DNA from: an uncultured Prochlorococcus sp.
GTDB taxonomy: Bacteria; Cyanobacteriota; Cyanobacteriia; PCC-6307; Cyanobiaceae
Assembly (NCBI GenBank): GCA_902536555.1
Contig: CACAXR010000001.1
Location: 1 to 64,000 of the forward strand
DNA: 64,000 bases
Reading direction: 5' to 3'
A model generated the notes under the pieces. The model ran no database searches. It was not told the origin of the DNA and saw nothing but the letters and a program-made list of their open reading frames with translations. This document shows positions 53,174-63,155 of the stretch, in pieces. The translations under genes were made by a program, and so were the position numbers. The stretch's first letter is position 1. Every line of letters begins with the position of its first letter.

Positions 53174-54115
53174 TTAAATACCGCTGGGTAATTTTCTGGT
53201 TAAATTCCTTAATTTTCTTAGTGCCTTAAGTTCAACTTGTCTTACTCTTTCTCTGGAGACTTCTAATAATCTTCCAATTTCTGCTAGCGTATGTCTCTCA
53301 TTTGCATCAAGTCCAAACCTTAGTTTGAGAACATGTTGTTCTTGCTCGCTTAAATGACTTAACCACTTACCAAGTTGCTCTTGATGCATTTTCTGTTCAA
53401 CTTGATCTAAAGGCTCCTCATTATTACTATCTGCAATTAAATCACCTAAAAAGCTCCTGCCATCATCACCATTTACTGGAGCATCTAAACTACTTGTCGA
53501 TAAAGCTTGTCTTAAAACAGAGTCCAATTCTTCAACATCAATTTCCATTGCCTCTGCAATTTCAATTCTACTTGGCATAGCACCCAGCTTATGAGCCAAA
53601 TCTCTACTAACTTTTCTAATAGAAGCTAATCTTTCGCTTAAGTGAACAGGTAAACGGATAGTTCTTGACTGACAGGCAATTGCTCTTGTCATACTCTGCC
53701 TTATCCACCAAAAGGCATAAGTCGAAAACTTATATCCTCTTGTTGGATCAAATTTTTCAACAGCCCTCTCTAACCCAAGAGAACCTTCTTGTACTAAATC
53801 AAGTAATTCCAGTCCTTTACCTTGATATTTTTTTGCCACACTGACAACTAATCTTAAATTAGCTTTCATCATTCTTTCCTTAGCTCTTCGACCAATCTTT
53901 ATAGTTCTTTTTTGCTGAGGTGTAAAATCACTAATCTTTTCATTTAATTGTCCATCTTCTGTAAGAATCATCATCTTCTGGACTTGATTACCCAATTCAA
54001 TCTCTTCGGCAGGTGTTAGTAAGGGAACTCTACCAATATTTTGCAAATACCAACTTATTGGATCATTTCCCCTCCTTTTAGGTTGTTCTGATTGAGCTGG
54101 TAATGATGAGACCAT
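53174..54115 (-). CDS. Group 2 sigma-70 family RNA polymerase sigma factor
   Basis: 313 aa with regions 1.2 (DPISWYLQNIGRVPLLTPAEEIELG), 2 (ANLRLVVSVAKKYQGKGLELLDLVQEGSLGLERAV, YAFWWIRQSMTRAI), 3 and 4 (LKLRFGLD...HTLAEIGRLLEVSRERVRQVE). There is no long region 1.1, so it is a non-essential group 2 factor of the cyanobacterial SigB-E type rather than the primary SigA. Which paralogue it is cannot be told. It is transcribed away from nnr with a 141-bp upstream spacer that may hold its promoter. Confidence 0.9.
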   Translation of the reverse strand: MVSSLPAQSEQPKRRGNDPISWYLQNIGRVPLLTPAEEIELGNQVQKMMILTEDGQLNEKISDFTPQQKRTIKIGRRAKERMMKANLRLVVSVAKKYQGKGLELLDLVQEGSLGLERAVEKFDPTRGYKFSTYAFWWIRQSMTRAIACQSRTIRLPVHLSERLASIRKVSRDLAHKLGAMPSRIEIAEAMEIDVEELDSVLRQALSTSSLDAPVNGDDGRSFLGDLIADSNNEEPLDQVEQKMHQEQLGKWLSHLSEQEQHVLKLRFGLDANERHTLAEIGRLLEVSRERVRQVELKALRKLRNLTRKLPSGI

Positions 54116-54256
54116 TTTTTTTGACCTAATAAGGTATTAAAACTTTCCTATACTTTTTATGAAATGGCCAAATATTTAATGCGCGCTTCAGATTTCAAGT
54201 AATATTTGTACACTTATGTGTTTAAAACTATAAATAACTCTCTTAAATTGTTTCTT

Positions 54257-55822
54257 TCAAGATATTTGTCTCGTTTTTATATTTCTCATTAATTTTGTCA
54301 GTTCATCACCAATAGCAGAAGCATTGGACCCACTTTTGCACTTTGATGCAGCGAATGAATGCAAAAGTACATATTTAGCAAAAAAATCTGTTGATATATT
54401 TCTACACAAGGTTAAATCAATCGCAGAACTACCAGCTACAAAACCAGATAAAAGATCACCCAGTCCAGCTCGAGCTGTCTGAGAATCGGTTCCAAAAATT
54501 TGCCATACTTTTTTATTATCAGCAACTATACTATTAGCCCCTTTTAACAAAATACTGATATTGAATTCTTTTGCCGCATCACGAGCAAGTCCAACATTGG
54601 TCTTAGATTTGATATTAGGAAATAATCTTCCAAATTCTTTGCTATGTGGTGTAATCCATGTCTTAAACTTTCTCTCTAAAAAAAAATTTGACCCCAACTT
54701 AGATTCCGAAATTCTATTAAGTGCATCTGCATCCAAGATCAATAATCCTTTAAAAGCCAGAAGATAGTCTTCTGATTTTTGCCAATCATCATTATCAATC
54801 CCTATTCCTGGGCCGACAGCTAATGAATCAAATGTACTTAAATCTATGTTCTTTAATGCACTAAATAAAGATGCATTTCCATTTTGGTTAGATTGCATAG
54901 TTTCTTTTAAAACTATTTCTGGGGCAACTTGCCAAATAGATTCAGCAACTATCCCAGGAAGGACCGCAGAAATAAAGCCTGCTCCACTTGATATGGCCCC
55001 TTTTAATGCCAAGTATGCAGCACCAGGATATTTTTCACTTCCGACTATTAGTAATGTTCTACCTCTTTGATATTTGTTGGAATTTTTTGGTAAAGAAGGT
55101 AAATCAATATTTTTTATATCTTTGTAAGTAACCTTAAAAATCTTTTTATCAATTCTGGACAGCTTACGAGTAGGAATCCCAACATCTAAATGGTGCAATT
55201 CTCCAATAAAAGGTAAAGCAGAATCTTGGGTTAACCCAATCTTGCAAAGACCAATTGCCAAGGTATAGTCTGCCTTTACTGCGTCATCAAAAAAAGGCTC
55301 TCCTTTATCAGGACATAATCCTGTTGGAATATCAATACTTATTACCTTTCCAGATTTTTTATGAAATTTTTGATTAAACAGTTTAATTAATTTATCATCA
55401 ACTTTTCTTGTTTGATTATTACCAAAAACGGCATCAATCCAAAGCTCTTTCCCATTTGCATCAGGAGGCTCTACTAATTTTGTGACCCCAATAGATGTAA
55501 GATAATTAAGGTGGTTATTTGTTAATGTTTTTTTTATGGGGAATGGACACCATACCTGAACATAAAAACCTTTCAAAAAAAGCTCTCTAGCTATTACTGC
55601 ACCATCCCCGCCATTATGCCCAGGACCTATAAAAATTGTTATTCCATTCCTGAGAAGAGGTTTCTTTTTTAAGAGCCATCTACTAATTTGGATACCAGCT
55701 TTTTCCATCAATGCTTCTTGTGGCATTCCATCAGAAAACATTTCTTTCTCTAATATCAACATTTGCTTAGAATCAACAATTAAATGTTCAGAGTCAATTG
55801 TTGGCCATACAATTTCGTTCAT
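54257..55822 (-). CDS. nnr: Bifunctional NAD(P)H-hydrate repair enzyme
   Basis: 521 aa. The N-terminal domain is the NAD(P)HX epimerase (YjeF_N-like: FIGPGHNGGDGAVIARELF, IDIPTGLCPDKG); the C-terminal domain is the ADP/ATP-dependent dehydratase (RGRTLLIVGSEKYPGAAYLALKGA, LAVGPGIGID, LDADALN, ARAGLGDLLSGFVAG). Together they repair damaged NAD(P)H hydrates. The fused form is usual in bacteria. It is divergent from mnmA with 46 bp between starts, so the two share a promoter region. Confidence 0.92.
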   Translation of the reverse strand: MNEIVWPTIDSEHLIVDSKQMLILEKEMFSDGMPQEALMEKAGIQISRWLLKKKPLLRNGITIFIGPGHNGGDGAVIARELFLKGFYVQVWCPFPIKKTLTNNHLNYLTSIGVTKLVEPPDANGKELWIDAVFGNNQTRKVDDKLIKLFNQKFHKKSGKVISIDIPTGLCPDKGEPFFDDAVKADYTLAIGLCKIGLTQDSALPFIGELHHLDVGIPTRKLSRIDKKIFKVTYKDIKNIDLPSLPKNSNKYQRGRTLLIVGSEKYPGAAYLALKGAISSGAGFISAVLPGIVAESIWQVAPEIVLKETMQSNQNGNASLFSALKNIDLSTFDSLAVGPGIGIDNDDWQKSEDYLLAFKGLLILDADALNRISESKLGSNFFLERKFKTWITPHSKEFGRLFPNIKSKTNVGLARDAAKEFNISILLKGANSIVADNKKVWQIFGTDSQTARAGLGDLLSGFVAGSSAIDLTLCRNISTDFFAKYVLLHSFAASKCKSGSNASAIGDELTKLMRNIKTRQIS

Positions 55823-55868
55823 AATGAGTACAAAGCAATTGAAGAACTGTTCAAAAATTTAAACTTCC

Positions 55869-57026
55869 ATGCTAAAGACACAAAAGGATAAAAAATTAGA
55901 GAACTTTTTTTCTTCTAATAATAAAACTAAAAAGAAGAAAAATATTATTGTAGGTCTTTCTGGTGGCGTTGATAGTTCTCTTTCAGCTGCTCTTCTTGTA
56001 GAAAGAGGCTGGAATGTTGAGGGACTAACCCTTTGGTTAATGAAAGGACAAGGCTCCTGTTGTTCTGAAGGATTAGTAGATGCTGCTGGTCTTTGTGAAG
56101 ATTTGGGAATTAATCATAAAATAATAGACTCAAGAGAAGTTTTCGAAAGAGAGGTGATTAAAAAAACTACTGAAAGCTATGAGAAAGGACTCACTCCACT
56201 TCCATGTTCGATGTGCAACAAGAATGTGAAGTTTGAAGAGATGCTTAATTACGCAATAAACAAAAAAGACTTTACTTATATTGCGACCGGACATTACGCA
56301 AGGATAAAAAAATCATCTTGTGCTGAAACACTTGATTGCAAGAGCTTTATATTAAAGGACTTCCTTCTTCTCAGAGGTGCTGACGAAAATAAAGACCAAA
56401 GTTATTTTCTTTATTCTCTTTCACAAGAAGTACTAAGCAGATTAGAATTTCCTCTTGGTGAAATGAAAAAAGAAGAAACAAGAAAAGAAGCGCTGAGATT
56501 AGGCCTCAGAACTGCTCAAAAACCAGAAAGTCAAGATTTATGTTTAGTTGAGCATTATGGATCAATGCAGAGATTTATCGACAAACATATTGAACCCAAA
56601 GAAGGAGAAATTGTTCATGTTAATGGAAAAGTCCTAGGAACGCACAATGGTATTCAGCACTTTACGGTAGGTCAAAGAAAAGGTTTGGGCATCGCTTGGC
56701 CGGAACCATTATATGTAAAAAGTTTAGATAGGGTAAAAAACATAGTTTATGTGGCAGACAAAAATGATCTATTTAATAGAGAAGCAATAATTACAAAGGT
56801 TAACTGGGTTTCAATCGAAGAACCTAAAGAAGAGATAGAAGTAGAAGCACAAATTAGATATAGAAGTCATCCAGTAAGAGGAACTTTAATCCCTTTGAAA
56901 AGTAATGATAATCCTACTAAAACATTTAAATTAATTTTTGAAGATAGTCAAAGTTCGGTAACGCCCGGACAAGCTGCAGTTTTTTATAAAGGAGAAATTT
57001 TATTAGGTGGAGGGTTAATTAATTAA
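55869..57026 (+). CDS. mnmA: tRNA-specific 2-thiouridylase MnmA
   Basis: Thiolates U34 of Lys, Glu and Gln tRNAs. The P-loop [16 protein letters not shown], the first catalytic cysteine in [13 protein letters not shown], the second in [10 protein letters not shown] and the [12 protein letters not shown] motif are present. 385 aa is normal; the first ~25 residues are lysine-rich and variable. Its 3' end overlaps lnt by 8 bp tail to tail. Confidence 0.93.
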   Translation: MLKTQKDKKLENFFSSNNKTKKKKNIIVGLSGGVDSSLSAALLVERGWNVEGLTLWLMKGQGSCCSEGLVDAAGLCEDLGINHKIIDSREVFEREVIKKTTESYEKGLTPLPCSMCNKNVKFEEMLNYAINKKDFTYIATGHYARIKKSSCAETLDCKSFILKDFLLLRGADENKDQSYFLYSLSQEVLSRLEFPLGEMKKEETRKEALRLGLRTAQKPESQDLCLVEHYGSMQRFIDKHIEPKEGEIVHVNGKVLGTHNGIQHFTVGQRKGLGIAWPEPLYVKSLDRVKNIVYVADKNDLFNREAIITKVNWVSIEEPKEEIEVEAQIRYRSHPVRGTLIPLKSNDNPTKTFKLIFEDSQSSVTPGQAAVFYKGEILLGGGLIN

Positions 57027-58506
57027 TTTTCCAAAAGATATTTAATCCTATAAAAAATATAAACAAAAACAAAATAGGTTTATCTCCAAATTTTGTATAG
57101 AAAGTCTTTTCGGATGAAAAATTAGGGAACACTATTTCATTTTGCTCAACATCATAATCCAAAAGTTTAATTATTTTTCCATCATCTTGAACTAAGCCCG
57201 AAGGGCCTGTATTTGATACTAGTAAATTATTTTTCTTATTTTCAATACTTCTTAATCTAGCCAAAGATAGGAATTGATTATAAAGCTTAGCTGGATATGG
57301 ATCTAAATTTGCTGCAGTTATTATTAGTTTTGCACCGCTATTAATAGCCTTTCTTATTTCTAGTCCATCACTAATTTCGTAACATATAGCTACTGCTAGT
57401 GGAGGTGTAAATTTAGGATCAAAAAATCTTGAATCAGAGCCTGGTTGAATTCCTCCTACTGCAGATAATCCTCTTGAAAAACTATCTAGAAATCTAGGTA
57501 TTTTTTCACCTATTGGAACAAGTCTATTTTTATCTATAAATGAGGTAAAAGATTTATCTCCAATATGAAATCCGAGTAAAGAACTTCTTAACTCATTATT
57601 TGAATTTCTGAAACCTCCTGACAAGGTATTAACCTTCATGCTTTTAGAAAAATAAAAATTATTAGATAGAGTTCCTTCAGGAGCAACAAGAAGATTCGCT
57701 TTGTTTGATAAAGCATATTTTTGAGCGATAGATAGCTTTTCTTCAATAAATTCATCACTTATTTTTAATTTTTCTCTTGTTGGTATATTAGTTTGCCAAA
57801 TAGCTACTGGGTATTCATAATTTCTTTTTAAAGGGGTTGTTAAACCTCCAAATAAATGTAAGAAAATAAAAACCAAAAGTCCTAAAAGAAATATTTTTTT
57901 AAAGTGAAGTTTTCTTTCCCATCTACCTTGAATATAAAAAATCCAAAATCCAATCAATATTTGTAATACGCATAAACCACTTGCACCAATCCATCTTGCC
58001 AAACCAGCAAGATAAATATCACCTGGGATAAGACTCTCTCCTAAACCTATCCAAAAAAAAGGTGTTTGAGAAAGTATCAGTTCACCTATACCCCAAGTCA
58101 AGGATAAAAAAAATACTTTTACTGTTAAAGGTAATATTTTCATTTTGAAAAAATCCTCTTTCCAGAGAATAATTTCAACTAACAATCCCCATAAATAAAC
58201 TAATATCCCACCTAGAAAAGCGCAAAATAATAATATTAAAATGGCAATTATTAAACTTGCAAGCCATGACAACCCAAGCCATGTCAATGGATGAAGATCA
58301 TAAAGCCAAGAATGACTAATCAAGATAAAGAAAAAACCCCAACAAAAATTTGCTATTCTCCTTTCACTTCCCTTCCATAAAATAAATAAAGATATCGGCA
58401 TAAATATCAGCCAAAAATGAGTTGAAACTGAAATTCCTCCTAAAATCCCTCCTAAACAAGGGTATAAATATTGTCTTAGACTTTTAATTTGAGTTGGGAT
58501 TAACAA
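57019..58506 (-). CDS. lnt: Apolipoprotein N-acyltransferase
   Basis: 495-aa membrane enzyme adding the third acyl chain to lipoproteins. The N-terminal half has about six membrane segments and the C-terminal half is a nitrilase-like domain. The catalytic triad is visible: Glu in LLVAPEGTL, Lys in [15 protein letters not shown], Cys in [11 protein letters not shown] last hydrophobic helix ([14 protein letters not shown]) closes the protein. The start is TTG, and no in-frame ATG lies close before the first membrane segment. Confidence 0.88.
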   Translation of the reverse strand: MLIPTQIKSLRQYLYPCLGGILGGISVSTHFWLIFMPISLFILWKGSERRIANFCWGFFFILISHSWLYDLHPLTWLGLSWLASLIIAILILLFCAFLGGILVYLWGLLVEIILWKEDFFKMKILPLTVKVFFLSLTWGIGELILSQTPFFWIGLGESLIPGDIYLAGLARWIGASGLCVLQILIGFWIFYIQGRWERKLHFKKIFLLGLLVFIFLHLFGGLTTPLKRNYEYPVAIWQTNIPTREKLKISDEFIEEKLSIAQKYALSNKANLLVAPEGTLSNNFYFSKSMKVNTLSGGFRNSNNELRSSLLGFHIGDKSFTSFIDKNRLVPIGEKIPRFLDSFSRGLSAVGGIQPGSDSRFFDPKFTPPLAVAICYEISDGLEIRKAINSGAKLIITAANLDPYPAKLYNQFLSLARLRSIENKKNNLLVSNTGPSGLVQDDGKIIKLLDYDVEQNEIVFPNFSSEKTFYTKFGDKPILFLFIFFIGLNIFWKIN

Positions 58507-58592
58507 TCTAAAATTACGAAATTAAATTTATAATCACCCATTTATTGTACCTTCATTCTGTAAACTAAGTTTTAGTAACTTTCAAAATTTAA

Positions 58593-59165
58593 GTGAAAGA
58601 AGTCTTTATTAGTTTTGCAGTTTTTGTTTTTTGTGTTTCATTAACTCTTTTCAGTCAATTTAATTCACCTCAAGTTGTTAATGCTGCTGAATCAGAAACT
58701 CAGTCAGTTCAAAGAACACCTGTTGCAAAATCATCAAATATCTCAAATAATAATTTATTTGAACTAGACCCATCAGATCCAAATCCTATACTTTTCGCTA
58801 TGGCAGAAGAAACACCATCAGACAACAATTCAAGGACTACAGAAAGTGGTCTAATTATTGCAGATATTGTAAACGGAGAAGGAGATGAAGCTAGTGCTGG
58901 GCAAACAGTTACTGTAAATTACACAGGAACTCTAGAGGACGGGACACAATTTGATACCAGTATCGGAAGAGCTCCATTCAGCTTTCCCTTAGGTGCTGGA
59001 CGAGTAATAAAAGGTTGGGACGAAGGTGTAGCAGGCATGAAAGTTGGAGGCAAAAGAAAATTAACAATACCTCCGGAACTTGGATACGGATCAAGAGGAG
59101 CTGGAAATGTGATACCTGCTAATGCGACTTTAATATTCGAAGTTGAATTATTAAAAGTCAATTAA
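58593..59165 (+). CDS. Exported FKBP-type peptidyl-prolyl isomerase
   Basis: 190 aa. The start is GTG at 58,593. A signal peptide is seen ([16 protein letters not shown], with cleavage likely after VVNA), then a linker, and from about residue 85 one FKBP domain: [76 protein letters not shown]. Active-site aromatic and Asp residues are in place. It probably acts in the periplasm or thylakoid lumen. sodN follows after 78 bp. Confidence 0.9.
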   Translation: MKEVFISFAVFVFCVSLTLFSQFNSPQVVNAAESETQSVQRTPVAKSSNISNNNLFELDPSDPNPILFAMAEETPSDNNSRTTESGLIIADIVNGEGDEASAGQTVTVNYTGTLEDGTQFDTSIGRAPFSFPLGAGRVIKGWDEGVAGMKVGGKRKLTIPPELGYGSRGAGNVIPANATLIFEVELLKVN

Positions 59166-59243
59166 ATTAAGTAAGAAAAATATCTAAGACTTTTCAATTT
59201 AGTTAATCTCCAAGTAATATATATACAACACCAAATATTTGAA

Positions 59244-59717
59244 ATGTTAAGTAAATTCATCAATTCTTTTCTAGATAAAAAATCCCCAATGACAGTCCAT
59301 GCTCACTGCGATGGTCCTTGTGGTGTTTACGACCCAGCATCTACGAGAGTTGCAGCTGAAGCAGTTTTATCAATGACAAAAAAACTTATTGCATTAGAAG
59401 CTCCTTCTAGCACTGATTCAGCAGAGTGGGCTGCATACAGTAATACATTTTCTAGATACGTTGCAGTTAAAGAAGAGCAAGCAAAAGAAACAAAGAAAGA
59501 GATTCTAATTTTGTGGACAGATTATTTTAAACCAGTTCACTTAGAAACTTATCCAGACTTACATGAGACCATTTGGAAGGCGGCCAAATTATGCAGTGCA
59601 TGCAAAGTTAATATTGACTTAGCCCAAGCTGAAGAACTCATGAGTTATGTAGAAAAAATTCATAATATTTTCTGGGCTTCAAAAGGAAGATCAGACGCTT
59701 TTGTAAAAGCTAGTTAA
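59244..59717 (+). CDS. sodN: Nickel superoxide dismutase
   Basis: 157 aa. The nickel hook of the mature protein, HCDGPCGVY, starts after a leader of about 20 residues (MLSKFINSF...TVHA), to be removed by the SodX protease so the N-terminal His can bind Ni. The rest matches NiSOD helices (DPASTRVAAEAVLSMTKKL, LWTDYFKPVHLETYPDLHETIWKAAKLCSACK). NiSOD replaces Fe-SOD in marine picocyanobacteria. The reading frame stays open straight after the TAA into sodX. Confidence 0.96.
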   Translation: MLSKFINSFLDKKSPMTVHAHCDGPCGVYDPASTRVAAEAVLSMTKKLIALEAPSSTDSAEWAAYSNTFSRYVAVKEEQAKETKKEILILWTDYFKPVHLETYPDLHETIWKAAKLCSACKVNIDLAQAEELMSYVEKIHNIFWASKGRSDAFVKAS

Positions 59718-59750
59718 CTCAGAGTTATTTTCAAAAGTTTTTTTGATTTA

Positions 59751-60119
59751 ATTTTATTTTTTTTAGGTTTAAGAAAAACCGCAATTATTAGTGGTGAATC
59801 GATGTTCCCTTACCTAAAAGAAGGGGATATTGTATTTTTTAAAAAATATAAAAAGAATAAATCAATACTTAAAAATCGACAAATAGTTATTTTTAATCAT
59901 CCATTTAAAAATAAAAATCTAATAAAAAGGATAAATTCAGTAAATCAAAATAACGTTGAGGTTATTGGAGACAATATTGAATTTAGTGAAGATAGTAATA
60001 AATTTGGATTAATCAATAACGAAAAAATAATTGGGATTGTCACCTCTAAATTAATTATTCCTAAATTAAAAAATTTTTTAATTCAAAAAAACAGAAGTAC
60101 TTCTTTGAATCCAAAATAA
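59751..60119 (+). CDS. sodX: SodX-like NiSOD maturation protease; start codon unclear
   Basis: A S26 signal-peptidase-like protein expected to cut the SodN leader. The track's ATG (59,802) loses the catalytic Ser: the conserved block reads ISGES-MFPYLKEGD with Ser just before that Met. The basic strand with the catalytic Lys (LIKRINS) and a GDN motif follow. Upstream, the same frame is open back to the sodN stop but has no ATG, GTG or TTG. ATT at 59,751 gives ILFFLGLRKTAIISGES and is used here as the best guess. Other options are an ATT start at 59,727 or translation coupled to sodN. The 3' end overlaps the sodT-like gene by 42 bp. Confidence 0.7.
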   Translation: MLFFLGLRKTAIISGESMFPYLKEGDIVFFKKYKKNKSILKNRQIVIFNHPFKNKNLIKRINSVNQNNVEVIGDNIEFSEDSNKFGLINNEKIIGIVTSKLIIPKLKNFLIQKNRSTSLNPK

Positions 60120-60749
60120 TCCCAAAGAAAAGGAAAGCCCTCCTGCTGCAGTTATTAATCTTTTAATAAATTTTTGACTTGCTTTAAAGGTGGTAAAAGA
60201 TATTAAAAAAGTAAAAAGATTCATACTTATGAGTGAACCAATCAAATATGAAATCAAATATAAGCAAGCGCTTGTTAGAGGTAGTGCTAAAGCAGGAAGA
60301 ACTGCAAGAAAATGTGAACCTCCAGCTATACCGTGTAGCAAGCCTAAACCAGTCAAAGCATGTGAGTGCCTATTATTATTTTTTTGTTCCTTAACATGAA
60401 GGTGAAAGTGACGATGGGCAATTCCATTCTCATGCTTATGGGAATGCGAGTGAATACTTAATTGAAAAGAATTTTTTATAGCAAATACTCCAACAATTAG
60501 AAGTGAAATTCCAACTAGGAATTCGGCCATACTAGAAAATTTGTTTAATGGCGTAATATCCTTAATAAAAATCGCTAGAAAAGCTAACAAGAGGACTCCT
60601 GAAGAATGGCCCAAGCCCCATGAGAAACTATTTTTAAGAGCTTTTTGAGGATTATTAATCGCTGCTGGTGCCATTGCAATTAGATGATCAGCTCCACTAA
60701 CTACATGTACAAAACCTGCCACTATACCTGTTAAAATTACAGCCTGCAT
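60078..60749 (-). CDS. sodT: SodT-like putative nickel transporter
   Basis: 223 aa with about six membrane segments, related by eye to the UreH/NicO-type metal transporters. HVVSGADHLIAMAP and GLGHSSG carry conserved histidines in the membrane, and a long His-rich loop (HSHSHKHENGIAHRHFHLHV) lies between membrane segments and should bind metal. Its position next to sodN and sodX, convergent with sodX, matches the known sodN-sodX-sodT grouping and suggests nickel supply for NiSOD. Transport of Ni is inferred. Confidence 0.75.
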   Translation of the reverse strand: MQAVILTGIVAGFVHVVSGADHLIAMAPAAINNPQKALKNSFSWGLGHSSGVLLLAFLAIFIKDITPLNKFSSMAEFLVGISLLIVGVFAIKNSFQLSIHSHSHKHENGIAHRHFHLHVKEQKNNNRHSHALTGLGLLHGIAGGSHFLAVLPALALPLTSACLYLISYLIGSLISMNLFTFLISFTTFKASQKFIKRLITAAGGLSFSLGLFWIQRSTSVFLN

Positions 60750-60804
60750 ATATATTCAGTACAACTCTGTTTATTCAATTTTATAGCACGATTTGAAGTC
60801 AATA

Positions 60805-61692
60805 TTAAATTGAGTTAAATAATTTCTTGAACGATTGTTCAATATCAGTTTCTCTCATAAAAGTTTCACCAATTAATACTCCCATGATTCCAATAGATCT
60901 AAGCGATTCTAAATCTTCGGCACAATTAATTCCGGATTCACTAATGGGAATAATATTTTGTTTTAAAAATATATCTGCATATGTATGCATCAATTCTATT
61001 GATGTTTTTAAATCAGTTTTAAAAGTCTTTAAGTCCCTGTTATTTATTCCAATCAAATTAAAAGATTTTAACTTTAGAATCCTTTCTAATTCATTAGAGT
61101 TATGGACTTCAACAAGAACACTCATCTTTAAATTATCAGCTATTTTCTTTAAGTAAATTAAATCATCATCACTTAAAATCGCAGCGATTAATAATATTGC
61201 ATCAGCACCAGATACCCTTGCTTTATAAATCTGATAAGCAGAAATAATAAAATCTTTGCAAAGAAGAGGGAGATTAGTTGATTTCCTTACAGTTTCGAGT
61301 ATTTCATAACTACCTTGAAAAAACCTTTGATCGGTAAGTACTGATATACATGATGCACCTAATCCTTCATAACAAATTGCTATGTCTTCAGGATTAAAAT
61401 CTTTTCTAATCACTCCTTTACTCGGACTAGCTTTTTTTATTTCAGCAATTACTCCTGGTTTTATTTTTGACTCCAAGATATTTTTATAAAAATCTTTGGG
61501 AGCAGGAAGGTTTTCAATCTTTTTTATGAGGTCTTCTAAAGGGACTATTTTTTTAAAATTCTTAATTTCAATATCCTTGTGCCATACAATTTCTTCCAGA
61601 ATGTTTTTTGCTTGTGCTTCTCTATGAGGTACAGCATATTCTAAATTTTCTACCCTTACTGTTGGATTAGGTGGCCTGCGTCTTATCTCCAT
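60805..61692 (-). CDS. trpC: Indole-3-glycerol phosphate synthase
   Basis: Tryptophan pathway TIM barrel closing CdRP to indole-3-glycerol phosphate. [69 protein letters not shown] and ISESGI are the expected strands. 295 aa with an N-terminal extension of about 35 residues, common in cyanobacteria. It is 12 bp downstream of lpdA, probably the same operon. Confidence 0.94.
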   Translation of the reverse strand: MEIRRRPPNPTVRVENLEYAVPHREAQAKNILEEIVWHKDIEIKNFKKIVPLEDLIKKIENLPAPKDFYKNILESKIKPGVIAEIKKASPSKGVIRKDFNPEDIAICYEGLGASCISVLTDQRFFQGSYEILETVRKSTNLPLLCKDFIISAYQIYKARVSGADAILLIAAILSDDDLIYLKKIADNLKMSVLVEVHNSNELERILKLKSFNLIGINNRDLKTFKTDLKTSIELMHTYADIFLKQNIIPISESGINCAEDLESLRSIGIMGVLIGETFMRETDIEQSFKKLFNSI

Positions 61693-61704
61693 TAATTTTA
61701 GATA

Positions 61705-63144
61705 CTAATTTATTTGAGAAGCCGCCTGTTTATATGCGACCTCAACTACTTCACTAAGGGTGGGATGAGTATGAACTTCTTTAGATAATTCAATTACATC
61801 TTGGTTCCTTGAAATAGCGTTCGAAATTTCTTGAATTAAATCAGCTGCATGTAACCCAAAAATATGAGCTCCTAATACTTTCCCATTATCTTTGTTGAAA
61901 ATCAACTTTAGCAATCCCTCACTCTCTAATTCAGCCAATGCTTTTGAATTGGCCTTAAAGAAACTTTTGACAACTCCCAAAGTGAAATTTTCTTTTGTAG
62001 ATATCTCTTTAGCTTCAACTTCAGAGAGACCAACTGAACTTATCTCTGGGTGAGTAAAGGTTGCTGCGGGGATACTTTTATAGTTAATTTCGACATTACC
62101 ACCGCAAATATTATCAACAGCAATAGTACCCTGCGCTGCAGCTGTATGGGCAAGCATTAGTTTGCCCGTTACATCTCCAACAGCCCAAATGTTAGGTATT
62201 ATTTCATCACCATTCTTAACTCTCATTTGATCATCTACAGGAATGAAACCTTTTACTGTTTCGATACCAACCGACTCAAGATTTAAGTTATTACTATTAG
62301 GACTTCTGCCAGTTGCGACTAGTACAGCGTCAACTTCTAAAGTTTCTACAACTTCCTTAGATTTTGCATCAGTCAGTTCTATTTTTACAGGGCATCCAGG
62401 TGTTATTTTTGTTGCAAAGACATTTGATTTTGTGTCTATATCTCTTGCTTGAATAAGGTTCTTCTTAGCAATTTTAGTGATGTCTGGATCAAATGTTGGC
62501 ATAATATTTTCCAAAGCCTCGATCATGGTAACTTCACAACCAAGCGCGGTATAAACATCAGCAAATTCTAGACCTATATATCCGCTTCCAATAATTGCTA
62601 TCCATCTTGGAAGCCACTCAAGTTTAACCGCATCATCGCTAGTAAATACGGTCCTATTATCCAAAGTTATTCCACGGGGCACAAAAGGAGAAGAGCCTGT
62701 TGCTATAACAATATTCTTACATGTCAAAATTTTATCAATTCCGTTTTTATCTCTTACACCTACTTTTTGATTTCCTTCAATTCTTCCAATGCCCAAAATA
62801 ATTTCAACTCCACTCCTTTTAAGAGTTTTTGTTAAATTTTCTCTAACATTTAAAACTAAATTATTTGCATGATCTGCAATTTTTGATCTCTCGAACCTAA
62901 CTGGTGAAGCATGTATACCAAATTTAGCTAAATGTTCATAATTAGCTATTTCTCTAACTTTTCCACTTGCAGCTAAAAGAGCTTTAGATGGAACACAACC
63001 CTTGTTAACACAAGTGCCTCCCATATCAGAAGATTCTACTATTGCGACTTTCAGTCCCTTACCAGCAGCATGTTTAGCGGCATCAAAACCTCCGTATCCT
63101 GCTCCTATTACTATTAAATCAAAATCAAAACTTGAATCAGTCAC
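61705..63144 (-). CDS. lpdA: Dihydrolipoamide dehydrogenase (E3)
   Basis: 479-aa flavoprotein reoxidising lipoamide of 2-oxoacid dehydrogenase and glycine cleavage complexes. FAD motif VIGAGYGGFDAAKHA, redox disulfide in GGTCVNKGCVPSK, NAD motif AIIGSGYIGLEFADVY, and the C-terminal HxxxxE active site HTHPTLSEVVEVA are intact. It lies between the SpoU-type gene (11 bp upstream) and trpC (12 bp downstream) on one strand. Confidence 0.95.
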   Translation of the reverse strand: MTDSSFDFDLIVIGAGYGGFDAAKHAAGKGLKVAIVESSDMGGTCVNKGCVPSKALLAASGKVREIANYEHLAKFGIHASPVRFERSKIADHANNLVLNVRENLTKTLKRSGVEIILGIGRIEGNQKVGVRDKNGIDKILTCKNIVIATGSSPFVPRGITLDNRTVFTSDDAVKLEWLPRWIAIIGSGYIGLEFADVYTALGCEVTMIEALENIMPTFDPDITKIAKKNLIQARDIDTKSNVFATKITPGCPVKIELTDAKSKEVVETLEVDAVLVATGRSPNSNNLNLESVGIETVKGFIPVDDQMRVKNGDEIIPNIWAVGDVTGKLMLAHTAAAQGTIAVDNICGGNVEINYKSIPAATFTHPEISSVGLSEVEAKEISTKENFTLGVVKSFFKANSKALAELESEGLLKLIFNKDNGKVLGAHIFGLHAADLIQEISNAISRNQDVIELSKEVHTHPTLSEVVEVAYKQAASQIN

Positions 63145-63155
63145 TTTTTATTTAT

